Shown one piece after another: positions 11,991 through 23,376 of a stretch of DNA of 64,000 nt (position 1 is the first letter of the stretch; each line of letters starts with the position of its first letter). The translations under genes were made by a program, and so were the position numbers. The stretch is from Riptortus pedestris. Lineage: Eukaryota > Arthropoda > Insecta > Hemiptera > Alydidae. The notes below the pieces were generated by a model. The model ran no database searches and was not told the origin of the DNA. It was given only the letters and a program-made list of their open reading frames with translations. Where the stretch lies: positions 223,793,501 through 223,857,500 of the forward strand of contig CM032228.1 of the NCBI GenBank assembly GCA_019009955.1, written 5' to 3'.

Positions 11991-12695
11991 AGAAATGAGG
12001 AAAACATCCTTTTCCCGTAAGTCACCCTGTATTATGGATATAGTAGTTAAGCCAATGAATTAGATAATCAATCGATTTCTTTGAGTGGAATACTTACACC
12101 GACAATATCAAATACTGGGCCACTGTGCATTACGCACTGTCCCTAATTACTGAATATTTTCATGGAGGAAGAGCAGAGCAAAACCATCTTTGAAAAGCAG
12201 AGCATCCATAGACTATACCGCAGGTAACGTCCTCTTGTTCCACTGATGATCCAACATCCTGTGGGGAGCCCTCAACATCATCCTGAGATGTTCTCCCCTT
12301 GAACAATCAAAGGAAATATAAGCAATCCAAAAGTAGAAAAAAAAAAAACCCGATAAGTTCAAAAATTACTAGGAATTGAGCAAATTTCAAGACTTGGCAG
12401 TAGTGAAGTTTTCTGGCAAAATCCAAATAAGATATATAGTAAGTGGGATAGGATTTCGAATTTGATAGTGATTTTGGAGATCAATATCAGTTATCAATGG
12501 TCAAACCACAATCAAGAATACTCCCAGAGACTACATTTGCTCAGTAGAAAATGAATGATATAGATATTTTTGAGTACGTATACATATATGTTACCCCCAG
12601 AGTTAGAAGAAGGAAGGGCTTGTCCTACAACATAGAATTATTTATTATAATGTACAGTAATGTGTTGTTCATTATATTTGGTTGTACTATTATAT
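11991..12695. other. No recognisable feature
   Basis: AT-rich. The only notable string is the near-duplicate of about 20 bp (ATTATATTTGGTTGTACTAT at 12671) that recurs just after the solo LTR at 13291. Confidence 0.5.
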
Positions 12696-13287
12696 TGTTG
12701 CGAAAACTACGTAAATGAAAAAGTACACAGAGCTAATGAACAAGTACGAAGTAGATGAAAGGAACCGCCCGATGGACGGATCAGGACCATTGGCGCCGGA
12801 AGTGTCTCGACTTCACCCGTCTGGGATCTAGACTTGTCTAGGCAGTTCTCTTTGAGCTTAGCCACCAGTCTATAAAAGCGGCCCTGCCCGCCCCGAGTTT
12901 GATCTCAGTTATCTTCAAGTGAATACCAGTGCGCTCAGAGCAGCTTGAGTGCTTTTAAATTCGGTAGAGTGTTTATGTGAAGAACAGCGTAGTGCCGTGT
13001 TTATGTAAAGACCAGTTCAGTGCCGTGTTCTTTGTGAAGATCAGTGCCGTGTTCTTTGTGAAGATCTTTTGTGCAGTGCTATTTTTTGTTATCTTCAGTG
13101 AACGTGAATTATAGTACTGTGCAATAAGAAGTGAAGTTATCAGTGCATACTGTGAGTAATAGTTAAGAATTATTTACCAAGTGTGTAGTGTATTGTCAAA
13201 TAAATTGTGCAGTGATAATAAAGCTTGTGTGTTTAATTTTTCAATCCATAAGAACTCTAATAAACAACGTTTATTATTTTTGTAACA
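12696..13287 (+). mobile_element. Solo LTR of an LTR retrotransposon
   Basis: A 592-bp unit beginning TGTTGCG and ending GTAACA, so it has TG...CA termini. It is laid out like a U3-R-U5 LTR. A TATAAAAG box (12871-12878) lies about 32 bp before a TCAGTT initiator (12904-12909), and AATAAA signals occur near 13199 and 13218. The R/U5 part holds short tandem repeats of GTGCCGTGTTCTTTGTGAAG. It is flanked by a perfect 9-bp direct repeat CTATTATAT (12687-12695 and 13288-13296). No internal gag-pol region is adjacent. The insect-type TATA plus TCAGT promoter suggests a Ty3/gypsy or BEL group; the group is inferred. Confidence 0.7.
12871..12909 (+). promoter_or_regulatory. LTR core promoter (TATA box plus initiator)
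   Basis: TATAAAAG at 12871-12878 and TCAGTT at 12904-12909, with spacing typical of RNA polymerase II core promoters in insects. It lies in the solo LTR and reads toward higher coordinates. Confidence 0.65.
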
Positions 13288-13620
13288 CTATTATATTTGG
13301 TTAGTACTATTGTATAGTAAAACTACTCCTGGTTTGCTATGAATGCCAATTTATTTCTCTACCGGTTTACCTTCTATTCATCTTTACCTTCCTTACAAAT
13401 AAAGACAGTTTTCCATGATTCACTTTTAAAATTAATCTTTGGTTTAATATTACATGTCTCCTTAAGGTGCACTAGCATTGTGTTACATCAAGATACAAAA
13501 TTTGATAACTGAAAAGTTTTAATACATATTGGGAAATTCAGTCATAAAAATAAACTCCAGAATATGCAGTATTCGGTACTTGCCCCAGTATAACTCTCAA
13601 CTAACAAGAGAATTTTCAGA
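13288..13620. other. No recognisable feature
   Basis: AT-rich flank of the solo LTR. Confidence 0.5.
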
Positions 13621-13625
13621 GGGTT

Positions 13626-13667
13626 AGTTGTTCACTTATCCCGCTAAAGTGGGGTAAGTGAACAACT
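13626..13667. repeat. 17-bp near-perfect stem-loop
   Basis: AGTTGTTCACTTATCCC (13626-13642) pairs with GGGGTAAGTGAACAACT (13651-13667) across an 8-base loop. The single non-Watson-Crick position is a G-T wobble in one strand. No flanking repeat family was recognised. Confidence 0.85.
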
Positions 13668-16079
13668 GGACATTTTTAACTTTTCAAATAGCTTTGACAA
13701 TCAAATAAAATACCTAGATAACCAACTATTCAATAAATAAGTTTATTAAGGACAGGTTCATTGCTGTATTTCAGTGAAATTACTTATATAGCTCTAAACA
13801 AAGTTTCGCTTATATAAACAAAGTTTGTATGCCCATTTGATGTTGAACTATATGAATTTACCTGTTAAATACCCCACCAAACGTTATATTGTTATATACG
13901 AGAAGTTATTTATATACGACCAGCATTATCTCTTTATTTATTTGTGACGGGCTTATGGCAGTATAGAAGTGTCAAAACGGGAATGCTTAGTAAGATTACC
14001 AGTGGAAGAATGGTACCACAGAGGAATAGTGTAAACGTTAACGCCTGCTTTACTGTACTATGGCTAATTGGGAACATAGAAGTTTACATAACTGCTAGAA
14101 TGTTTAAGGGGACAGGGGAATCTATGCCTTCTTTCTATGTTCACCAGAAATTGAGCTGATGCATTATGATATTAAACGAATAATATATTTGATACTAAAA
14201 CTCATGGTGTACAAAACAGATATTTGACCGATGGTCATATCTATGGCATGAAAGGTGGGTTGAGCAAAAGAGCCCAAAAACAAGTATTTGAAGTCTTCAA
14301 GATGTATCGAAGATAATATACGTATAATGGAAAAATACATAATCGAAATAATTTCTAATGAACTAACCTATTTTTATATATTTTTTTTTTTTAGTTGCAC
14401 AATCTTGAGAATAAAATTAATTTTGAAGTTAAGAATATATATTAAAAATGGTGGAAGTGGCGCTAAATTAGCATATTGAATATATCTCGTAGCTTCTATA
14501 GAAATTTGAATCTGAAATTTTATTGGTACAATAAACTTAAGCATATTATATAGACATATGTAGTATATTTATCCACAAAGCGAGGAAATTGAGAGGTGGT
14601 GGAGGGAAGGAGTGAATGAACAAAATCACAAGTCCAATACCAATGAGTGATTACCTGTGATTTAAGGCCAGATTTAGACATTTTTGTGTTAATAAATTGG
14701 CTTCTTGCAGAAATGATCGAAAATATAAATTATACCCCTTGAAGGTACAATTGAACTCATAATTTCCTGGTTTTATATTAGGACGTCTAGAATTACACAA
14801 GGCCAAACATATGTTCAGACAGATGGACTGAACAGAATCATGGCGAGAAGGCAGTGGAACCTTAAAAAAAAATAAGGGGAACTACTAAACAACTGTTTTT
14901 TGTCAACCCAATTCATTAACCCCACGGCGTCTGAGAAATTCATTGCTTTTGAAAGGGGCTGTTTCTGGTTGTCAATTAAGATGCGCATTAAAGCGTTCGA
15001 CATCGGGTGTGAACAATGTCGAACTCGATTTGGCTCTGGCTGTGTGAATCGGAACATGAAATGCTTTCCTGGGCATCATAACAAGCACGTCAGTTAGGCC
15101 GAGCAGATTCCTGCGGTAAGCCTTGAGCAAGCCGTTGCCTCGGGTTTTTAAGGAAGTTGAGAGATTTCCAGTTCGGCAGGCGCTATCAGTCATCTCGGAA
15201 CGCGCTCCGAAACCCTAATGAAGCCGTCCCACATTTCGGTTTCCGTCGTTAGTCGGTTTTATTTTAATTAGTAGACCCCCTCCAGACATTCGTATAATTT
15301 TCAGGTTAAACATATAATAAACATATTGGCGGCCGCGAGGGACTCCCTTCCTATCTGAGATTTAATTAACACGAACAAATGGCGCGTATAATAAGTCGCT
15401 GGCTCTATAATTGGTTTTGATGGATCGCGTTGGAGTAGCGGTAATGGTTGAGACGTGTTCGCGCTCAACCACCGCGTGCATCCGTCAACCCTCAACCCAG
15501 GGATTTTGTAGGAAACAAGTAAATGACCATCTGGGTGTTTTCACATATCTTGTTTCATTTCATTTATACATGATTAAGTACTAATTACAAACCACAATTT
15601 AAAAAGAAGAAATCCTCAGAATACTTTACTGTTATTATAATGCGTTATCGACGTTTCAAATTAATTAAATGAATTGTTAAATGTCCTCCAAACCCAAGAT
15701 TGGGTTATACTATACAAATGTTTTAATGAACTACTTTCAGTTTTGCATATTGCGTTGTTTTATTTTTTGCATCTAGAATATAATATAAATTCACCCAAGG
15801 GAAAACGCTAAATTATTTTGGTTATTCTTTACTTCGTCACAGTATGACGAAGTTTCAATCAGTTTATACAAATCAGTGATTGTAAGTGTTCACGAAATTA
15901 TTGCTTCTACATCAAAATCAATCAGAATCCCAACATTCAGAATGATTAAAATGAGCATTTTCATTTTAGGCTACGATGGCAGCATTTCCTTTATTATATT
16001 TAAAAAGTTTCGGTCGCTCATCGGTTTTCTTCTTTTGATTGTGGATAAAGAGACGAGTAAGATTCAGTTTCAGGTACAA
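13668..16079. other. Unassigned stretch with a GC-richer block
   Basis: Bases 14890-15300 are clearly richer in G and C than the surroundings and hold overlapping open frames on both strands (for example 14900-15097 plus, 14972-15193 minus). None has a recognised domain or clear splice borders. It could be a conserved non-coding or exonic block. Confidence 0.35.
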
Positions 16080-16252
16080 AGAGTGGCGAGTTCGATTCTT
16101 GTCTGGGTAAAGGAAATTATTTAGTGACGAAATTCATTAAATAACATCCTAAAATCCCACCCTGGCTAGAAAAGGGTGGTAACCTGTAGATAACCCATCC
16201 CAATTAGCCTAAGATGCAAAACGTGGACATTAATAAATAATAAATAAATAAA
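16080..16252 (+). mobile_element. tRNA-derived SINE, 5'-truncated
   Basis: Starts within the tRNA-like head (GAGTGGCGAGTTCGATTC, the B-box) and runs through the GGTGGTAACCTGTAGATAACC body to a TAAATAATAAATAAATAAA tail. The A-box region is missing. No clear target duplication. Confidence 0.85.
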
Positions 16253-16651
16253 GGAGGTTAGTTTCACGAAACGCGGAAACGCCATTCAAAGCTAAAGTAA
16301 TTAAGATCATTGGACTCGTTGATCTATTGGACAGAAACTCAAATATGAAACGAGATAAATTGCCCGATATTGTAATTCATGTAAAATACCAGAAATTATA
16401 TTTGAGTTTCAGTGCAGTCCCATACACCAGTGAGCACATCCTTCCCGCTACAACTCAAAAGCCAAGCGCTCTGATTACCAAGCTATTTCGTGAAAGAAAC
16501 CGGAATTTCTAGAAATCGGCTAGTCAAATCCATTTGCTAAAAATTCGAATGTTGTAAAAAAACTGGATTATTAAAAAATAAATTTCAAAAGCACTTCTAA
16601 TTCTTGTTCGTCTGACAAATTGTTCTGACCATGTTAATAAAGATTAAATTA
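16253..16651. other. No recognisable feature
   Basis: Short spacer between two SINEs; one 61-codon open frame is unremarkable. Confidence 0.5.
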
Positions 16652-16858
16652 AATTATTTATTAACGTACACTTTTTGCAACTAAGGTGGATTGGGTCAGG
16701 TTACCACCCTTTTCTAGCCAGGGTGGGACTAAGGATTTTATTTAATGAATTCCGTCACTAAATAAATTCCTTTGCCCAGGCGGGAATCGAACTCGCCAAT
16801 TTGGGTTTGCGATGTGAGATTAAGGTCAAAGCTTTAACTCACTGGCCAACCTAAGCTC
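16652..16858 (-). mobile_element. tRNA-derived SINE
   Basis: Minus-strand copy with near-complete head: B-box region at about 16789-16804 and the acceptor-like AGGAGCTTAGGTTGG at the right end (16858). The GTAACCTG block has lost part of the usual GATAACCCGTCCC segment. No clear target duplication. Confidence 0.85.
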
Positions 16859-18159
16859 CTGTTGGTAAAGAAGTCTTGCAAATAAAATATAGTAGTAAGC
16901 GTTCATGGATAATTAATATAAATCAAAGTCTTGTGAAAATATTTTTTAGGTTTCGTTCAGAGGTTTGAACGAAATATGTTTTAGGTTGACTGTATTAAAG
17001 ATGTACCTTCAATGGCGATTCATCTGTTTAGAGATTGTTTATATTATGCCTACTCAAAAAAAACGGAACATTTTCCCCATTATTTCTGGAATTTATTTTT
17101 TGTAAAAATTCATTTCTTATTGCTCGCTATATAAAGAAAGGAGAAAACAGTTCTTTAATACTTACAAGCCACTCAATAAATATAAAAAAAAGGGTACATT
17201 TCAATTTTACGCCTTAAGCTTTAACATTTCTTGCTGGCGAGAACAAGTAATAGAAAAAATGAGAACAGTTATAAGGCTGCTGTTAAGAGAATTTTATTGC
17301 AATGACCTATAAAGACTTTTAACGATTATTTGCCTGTGTAAAATATAAATAAGCGTAAGAAGCAAAGGGCAATAAACATGCTGAACTGAGTATGAAGATC
17401 AATAAACCCAAACCTAAAGACCACAAAGTCTTTGTTGGTCCAATTAAAATAAAGGAAGACCTCTATTTGTGCAAGACAAATCCCCTGTCTCTGGAGGCAA
17501 CCCACACGTAGCGTGGTGCATCAATTACGCTAAAGGCCGGTGCAGATGCGCACATTAAGGGCTACAATGCACGCTCCTATGGAATGCTCAATGTTTCAAT
17601 TATACAGCTGACAATAAGAAGTAAAGCGATGGGAGGGTAGTTTGACGCCCACGAGCCCTGGTTACGACCAGCTACCGGAGATACTATCGCCCTTACCCAA
17701 TTACACTCGGATCTGTGTGGGTCGTGTTTTATAGCAGCAACAGGTGGGACACGCGAGCTCCCCTAATACCCCGCGTCTCCCATAACACTCGGCAAGAGGT
17801 GCTGCGAGTCGAGTCATTAGGCTCTCCCAGACATACACAAAGTATAAAAAGATTATATAAAGAGGAGATCTCTTAGAATGCGACAGTAAAATAAATTGAC
17901 ACGAGGTTGCAACAGTGTTTATAGGTACTTATGTAAACCACAACGCCAACAGAAGAAGTCTAAAAATGTCAAAATGAAAATTTATACTATGAAAAATTTA
18001 AAAAGTAATAACCTTGAGCAGTAAATATCTTAAAATGGGTATTGCTTGGGTAGAAAAGCGTACGAGAAAAACCGATGAAAGAAATGTGGAAGGAGCATCA
18101 AAAAGAAAAAAAAAAAAAGCTTAAATAGCTACAGGAGTTTTCATTCTGGAGGCAGTTTT
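16859..18159. other. Unassigned; GC-richer block 17450-17830
   Basis: Bases 17450-17830 have a base composition unlike the AT-rich surroundings (CpG-containing, with CCCGCGTCTCCC and GAGCCCTGG). No open frame of note or known motif was found. The rest shows nothing. Confidence 0.35.
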
Positions 18160-18761
18160 AGCAGATTTCCCTTAAGGGAAATCAGCTATTGAGGTCGTAC
18201 TCATAACGGAATTTTCGAAACTTTTCTTCAAATGTCCATCGATCCCACCTAGTAGATGACGAAAATGAGGTCCGTTCAAAACTGTATAAATATCTATATA
18301 TACATATATATCTATATATTTGTCTGTTACCGCTCTAACGGTCGCAATTTTTGTTTGATCGTTACCAAACTTGATATTTAGTCGTTTTATGTAAAAAGAA
18401 AGTTCAAGTTCGTTAACGGCTGAACGGACCAGTGGGAGGGGGGTTTAGAGGGGAGGATTTTCGAAAATTCGAAATATTTCCATTACAATAATTTTTCCGA
18501 TAGAAAAATTGTATAGAATCAATCTTATTGCAAATTAAATTTACTGTATATGTATAGTGTTATATACATTTATTCTTTATCTTGAATAATAACGGAGATA
18601 TTTTCATTTTTATTAAATCTGGGCGGATATCGGATGAGTGAGTTTCCCGACAAAAGCTAGGTCGGTCGTTTCCTTAACTTTTCGGCTCTCGCGAAATTTC
18701 TCTATTGTAAAACTTCGCGTGGGAAATCTGCTTAGTTTACGTAGCCCCTGCGTGACGGACT
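18160..18761 (+). mobile_element. HINE-TA element, full length
   Basis: A 602-bp copy with both ends. It starts AGCAGATTTCCCTTAAGGG at 18160 after TTTT and ends with GGGAAATCTGC, a stem-loop (one change from ACGCAG-CCC-CTGCGT) and GACGGACT at 18761 before TTTT. A short interrupted TA core lies at 18290-18318. No coding capacity. It belongs to the short 3'-half type also seen at 32064-32694. Confidence 0.85.
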
Positions 18762-18797
18762 TTTTAACGCCATCAGATTATTTTCCATCCTGCTTTT

Positions 18798-19141
18798 AGA
18801 AGATTTCTCTTAGAGAAAATCTCCTATTCAGGATGGTACTCGCGATGGGATTTCCGAAAAAGTGCTTCAAATGTCCATTGATCCTACGCAGAACATAACG
18901 AAAATCCGGACCTCTTCAAAATTTGATACATATATATTTCTCTCTTAACGGTTTAGCGATCGCAATTTTTGTCTCATCGTTACCAAATTCAATATTTAAA
19001 CGTTCTATGTAAAAATGATGTTCAACTTCGTTAGCGGGTAAAATCGGGCTTGTGGAAGGGGTGTAGATCAAAGAATTTTGAAAATTCGAAATATATTCGT
19101 TGGATCGAAAAATTGTAAACTTAATCTTATTGTAACTTTAA

Positions 19142-19142
<1 letters not shown>
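18798..19142 (+). mobile_element. HINE-TA element, 5' part
   Basis: A second copy, same orientation, starting 37 bp after the first (AGAAGATTTCTCTTAGAG). It carries the family body as far as the TTGTAACTTTAATC segment, where (TA)n and a Helitron-like sequence begin. The 3' stem-loop end is absent. It is more diverged than its neighbour. Confidence 0.75.

Positions 19143-19203
<61 letters not shown>
19143..19203. repeat. (TA)n microsatellite
   Basis: About 30 TA units at the junction between the HINE-TA 5' part and the Helitron-like element. Confidence 0.95.
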
Positions 19204-19208
<5 letters not shown>

Positions 19209-19770
19209 GTAATCTCTGTCTGTAAATTGATTTTTTTCACAAAATTTCTTGATAACTTTTCGTTTCACATGTCATAGACACCATAATTGCATTTTCTTTC
19301 TTTCGTGTCTGTTTGTTTGTTTGTTACCTTTTCACGCATAAACGGCTGAATCGAATTTTATGAAACTTGGTATGTATATTACTACTAACCCAACTTAGAC
19401 TTAAGGCTATGTTAATATTCTCTGAGACGAACAGGAGTGGGGGCTATAAGGGAGGCCTGAAATTAAAAATAGCGATATTTCGTTCCCTATTGCATTTTCG
19501 GCAATTATGCACATAACAAAAGTGGTTTATTTTGTTATTTGGAGCAACTTTTGTTACATGCACTTTTGTCTTATACCTAAGTATAAATGAATTATACGTT
19601 AAAAACTACTGCGGAAGTCAACAATTTTATTTGGCACAAAAAACTCAACCGAACTAAACCAAACTCGGTATGTGAATTAGTACTAACGCCTTCCATATAA
19701 TAAGCCATACTAACATTTCTAGGGACGGGCAGGAGTGGGGGTTGTAAGGGAGACCTGAATTTACAAATTT
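19204..19770 (+). mobile_element. Helitron-like non-autonomous element, relative of 7398-8004
   Basis: Shares with 7398-8004 the GGGAGGCCTGAAATTAAAA segment, the CACATAACAAAAGTGGTTTA segment and the internal repetition of a CAGGAGTGGGGG(C/T)T(A/G)TAAGGGAG motif (19431 and 19731). Its start includes GTTTGTTACCTTTTCACGC and a GGCTGAATCGAATTTTATGA stretch, common near the 5' side of such elements in insects. No CTAG end was found, so the 3' boundary is soft. Confidence 0.55.
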
Positions 19771-19852
19771 TATTATTAAGAAATCCACAGAAACGACGGG
19801 TAATAACCCTAAACACTGGGACGGGTAAATGTCAAAATATTGTACAAAGTTA

Positions 19853-20078
19853 TTATTATTATTTACTAACGTCCACTTTTTGCAACTTAGGCTAATCGGG
19901 ACGGGTTATCTACAGGTTACCACCCTTTTCTAGCCAGGGTGGGATTTTAGGATGTTATTTAATGAATTTCGTCACTAAATAATTTCCTTTGCCCAGGCGA
20001 GAATCGAACTCGCCACTATAGGTTTACCATGTGAGATAAAGGTCAACGCTTTAACTCGCATGGCTAACCTGAGCCCGC
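19853..20078 (-). mobile_element. tRNA-derived SINE, full length
   Basis: A complete minus-strand copy with (AAT)n tail at the left, body, B-box at about 19999-20012, and head ending GCGGGCTCAGG at 20078. The perfect target duplication TGTACAAAGTTA lies at 19841-19852 and 20079-20090. Confidence 0.9.
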
Positions 20079-20090
20079 TGTACAAAGTTA

Positions 20091-20720
20091 AAGCCTTGCA
20101 AAAAAAATACCATCACTATCCAGTTTCAAATGAATTCCCGAGAGAAGCCAGGTATCTGAGCTAAAATGTTTTTATATACATATTTTCTCTATTTTGAATA
20201 CTAACCGAGATTTCAATGTTTTGTTTTCGACCATCAGTAAACCCCCACTCCTACTTATGTCATATTAACTATAAGCTGTTATATCATGAACCACGTCATT
20301 CCAAGGTTAAACGCCAAATATGATTTTTATTGAAATATTACTTTGTGAGGCACATGCACATACGTCATGTGATGACCTCATCAATTAAGATTTTTTCGTT
20401 CTTTTCTCAAAAATGTTCATTTGATCTATATCATATTCGAAATTAATCCGTTTCAGTCAACACTACTGATCATATGTGTTATAGGCCGAAATCGGACCTG
20501 GAATAGTGGTGGTTTAGAGAGGGGGTGACTTTGAAAGTTCAATATATCTTATGAGATGGACCATAAAATGTTATAGAACCAATTTTGTTAACTTTTGATT
20601 TTCTACAATTGTCGTTCTATGAATTGTTTGGTAACTCTAGTATTAAGCGAGTTATTCGTACTTTCTTCCAACCCCCTTCAACTTAAGGGTTTTTTTACAT
20701 ATAAATAGAGAATGTGTATT
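20091..20720 (+). mobile_element. Decayed HINE-TA relatives
   Basis: Pieces match the HINE-TA body at low identity: TATTTTCTCTATTTTGAATA followed by ACTAACCGAGAT near 20188-20212, and GCCGAAATCGGACCTGGAA with the G-rich run and GAACCAATTTTGTTA near 20485-20590. No ends are preserved. Confidence 0.45.
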
Positions 20721-22520
20721 GATATGAGATCACAAGTGTGCCAATCTAGGAAATGGGGAATTTTTTTTTCTCACAACTCCAGTGAGTTCATTCCTTATGA
20801 GTGTCTTTCATAGAAGTTCCAACATTAGGGTGTTGAACATTTTCTATTCTTTGTTTATTATGCTCCTGCGATTTTAGTGTAATCCGTAAAGATCTGTCAT
20901 GCATTTTAAATCGATTCTCCTGGTCAACATGGATAAACATCATATTCAATACCATTTCTCATATACCATTTCTATATTTTCAAGGTAATGAATAGGTTCC
21001 TGAGGCCAACACCTAAGTTAGAAGGATCTAGATCATATCACGTGAATCAAATTTAATGAACATCAGAACCGAAAACGGTGTAGTAGGTATAAATCATTAT
21101 AATTATTTTAGTTAACACGACCAGTGACTTCAATTGATCGAAGGAGAAATCTAAATGTCTAGAGAGATAAGTCCAATTTACGCCATCAACAAACATAATA
21201 TTGAGGGCTTGTAATGACTGATGAGGGTAATTCTAAAGCAATTAAGCCGGGGTGAAGCTAAGTAGAGACTTGCGTTACGCCCCGATAGAGAACTAATACT
21301 GCCTGACATATATCTGTTTAATAAGCTAATATATCACAGCTGATTGGAGGCAGAAACATACATGATCCATGGCCATCAGTATCGCAGCGTTCATCTAGAG
21401 ATACACGGCCAACTCCATCTATGCTATCCACGGCTAATTGAATTAAGATGTTTTCGCTTCCTTCTCTTATGTGTCAGTTTTTATACACTGCTTTTATTTT
21501 TTTTGTTTATTTCCACACAAGCGCCTCCTCTCTACTTTTGGCTTCTTATCTTATCGTCAGACGTCTCTTTTAACACCCCACTTAATGAATTGGTCTAAAA
21601 ATAATGGATTGACTGTCAATATGGTTGAATATGTTCATTTTGTTGACTCTAGTGCTATGAGATATGAAAACTAAAGATAATCCATTTAGTCTTCGTCATC
21701 AGATAGTCTATTGGAAAACAAATAGGGACGAATAGAGAATTAGTAGTATGCCAGTTATCGGAAAGGTTATTGCTTTACAACAAAATAGTCTTTGCTTTGG
21801 CAAGATAACCTTTTTTTCGAATTTTGGAAGACGGATTTTAAGTTAACAATGTTTCTTATTGTTCATGAACTGTATAACAACTGAATTCTAAAGATATCTA
21901 ACACGCACCTTACGCTACTCCGCTATATCTGGTGGGCAATATATAGATAATATTTTTGGCAACTCAGATCACTTTCTCATTCACTGGAATCTGTAAATGA
22001 GGTTAACTAACAACCAAGCCATTTGGAATAAGTACTCGGCATCAAAGCTAGAACTCTGACCAAAATTAGAACCTTTAAAGATCCATACCGCCTAGAGAAT
22101 TAGTTAGTCTATTAGTAAATAAAAAGCCCAACACTAAAAGGGCCAGTCACAGGTGAATATCATCCCCTATTTTATTCTATATTTTTAATTAGATTATAAT
22201 GAATAAGAAATCTATAGATAAAAGACTTCCATTGACCTAAACATAATATATTTAGTGGTATAATAGCTTGATCTGAAAATCGCGTAAGTGTACATGAGGG
22301 TTTATAAAAGACTAGAACAAAAATTTACAAATAACTCCCTTAAGTTCCAGCTAAATAGATAGATTAACAAGATTAATAGGTATGTCAAGGTATATGATAT
22401 GTTATCAAGATGATAGACTAGATTAAAAACAAAATTAAATAGTTTCAACAGTGATATTAACGATTTTTCATTTTAAGAGTTGTAAAAACCCACTCGCCAT
22501 AGCTTAATTTCGTAGTATAA
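20721..22520. other. No recognisable feature
   Basis: AT-rich unique-looking sequence; small open frames at 21344-21674 are hydrophobic and lack support. Confidence 0.5.
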
Positions 22521-22521
22521 T

Positions 22522-22542
22522 TTCTATTTGAATATTTTAAGG

Positions 22543-22585
<43 letters not shown>

Positions 22586-22601
22586 TTACAATTTTCAAAT
22601 A

Positions 22602-22604
<3 letters not shown>
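22522..22604. repeat. Palindrome with TA core
   Basis: Two 24-bp arms (22522-22545 and 22581-22604; outer part TTCTATTTGAA) are inverted repeats with 2 mismatches and enclose about 17 TA units. The structure could extrude as a cruciform or be a tiny MITE with a TA-rich target. Confidence 0.8.
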
Positions 22605-22655
<51 letters not shown>

Positions 22656-22729
22656 TACAAAAGCGTTACATAATACAATTTAATGGCCTACTTCCTTAAA
22701 ACGACATTTTTCTTCAGTCTTAATAGTTG

Positions 22730-22765
<36 letters not shown>

Positions 22766-22972
22766 AATATACATGTAAATAAAGGGGTCTAATCCTGTAA
22801 ATACCGGCAAGCGAATACTACTACATCGATCACACGAAAACAATTATTCTCATTATCACAAATACGTCTTGGTCATATCTGAACGTATTAATCTGTAACT
22901 AACCTTTCCGAATGTAATTATATTAATACCGACCTGAACTGAGTTAGTTCCCTCCTCGCCCTCACCATTTCG

Positions 22973-23026
<54 letters not shown>

Positions 23027-23028
23027 GG
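22605..23028. repeat. Cluster of three further (TA)n arrays
   Basis: TA runs at about 22604-22652, 22731-22762 and 22977-23022, separated by unique AT-rich sequence. This is the densest microsatellite cluster of the window. Confidence 0.9.
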
Positions 23029-23030
23029 TA

Positions 23031-23374
23031 GTAGAGGATGGTTGGTTGGTGGCAATACAAATTCTCAATTCTTCAAATAGAGGAGAGTTTATTAAACTTG
23101 GTAACAGTTTCGGGCAACATTCTTCAGAGCAATTGTGGTAGAGGAGGAGCAGGAAGCGAAATTACAATTGCACTTACAGAAAGTTACATCTTGAATTATC
23201 TAGATGTAGCTTTCGTTGAGTGTAGTTGTTAGTAGTTTTGCTTCCTGCTCTTCCTCTACTGCAAATTGCTCTGATGAAGGGAACCAATGGTGTCCGAAAC
23301 TGTCACCAAGTTTAATAAACTCCTCTATTTGAAGAATTGAGAATTTGTATAGCCGATAACCAACCATCCTCTAT
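23031..23374. mobile_element. 344-bp palindromic MITE with TA target site
   Basis: The whole unit is an imperfect inverted repeat. The left arm starts GTAGAGGATGGTTGGTT at 23031. The right arm ends with its inverse at 23374 (..CCATCCTCTAT), and the arms meet near 23195-23205 (TTACATCT / AGATGTAG). It is flanked by TA on both sides (23029-23030, 23375-23376), as for Tc1/mariner-type MITEs. Each arm contains a CTGAWGA...CCGAAACTG...CCAAGTTTAATAAA segment; in the right arm this includes a hammerhead-like core (see findings). No coding capacity. Confidence 0.75.
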
Positions 23375-23376
23375 TA

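Noticed and set aside
17450..17830. GC-rich block as a coding exon or CpG-island promoter
   Set aside because: No long open frame, no TATA/initiator pair and no downstream exon could be shown; left as unassigned.
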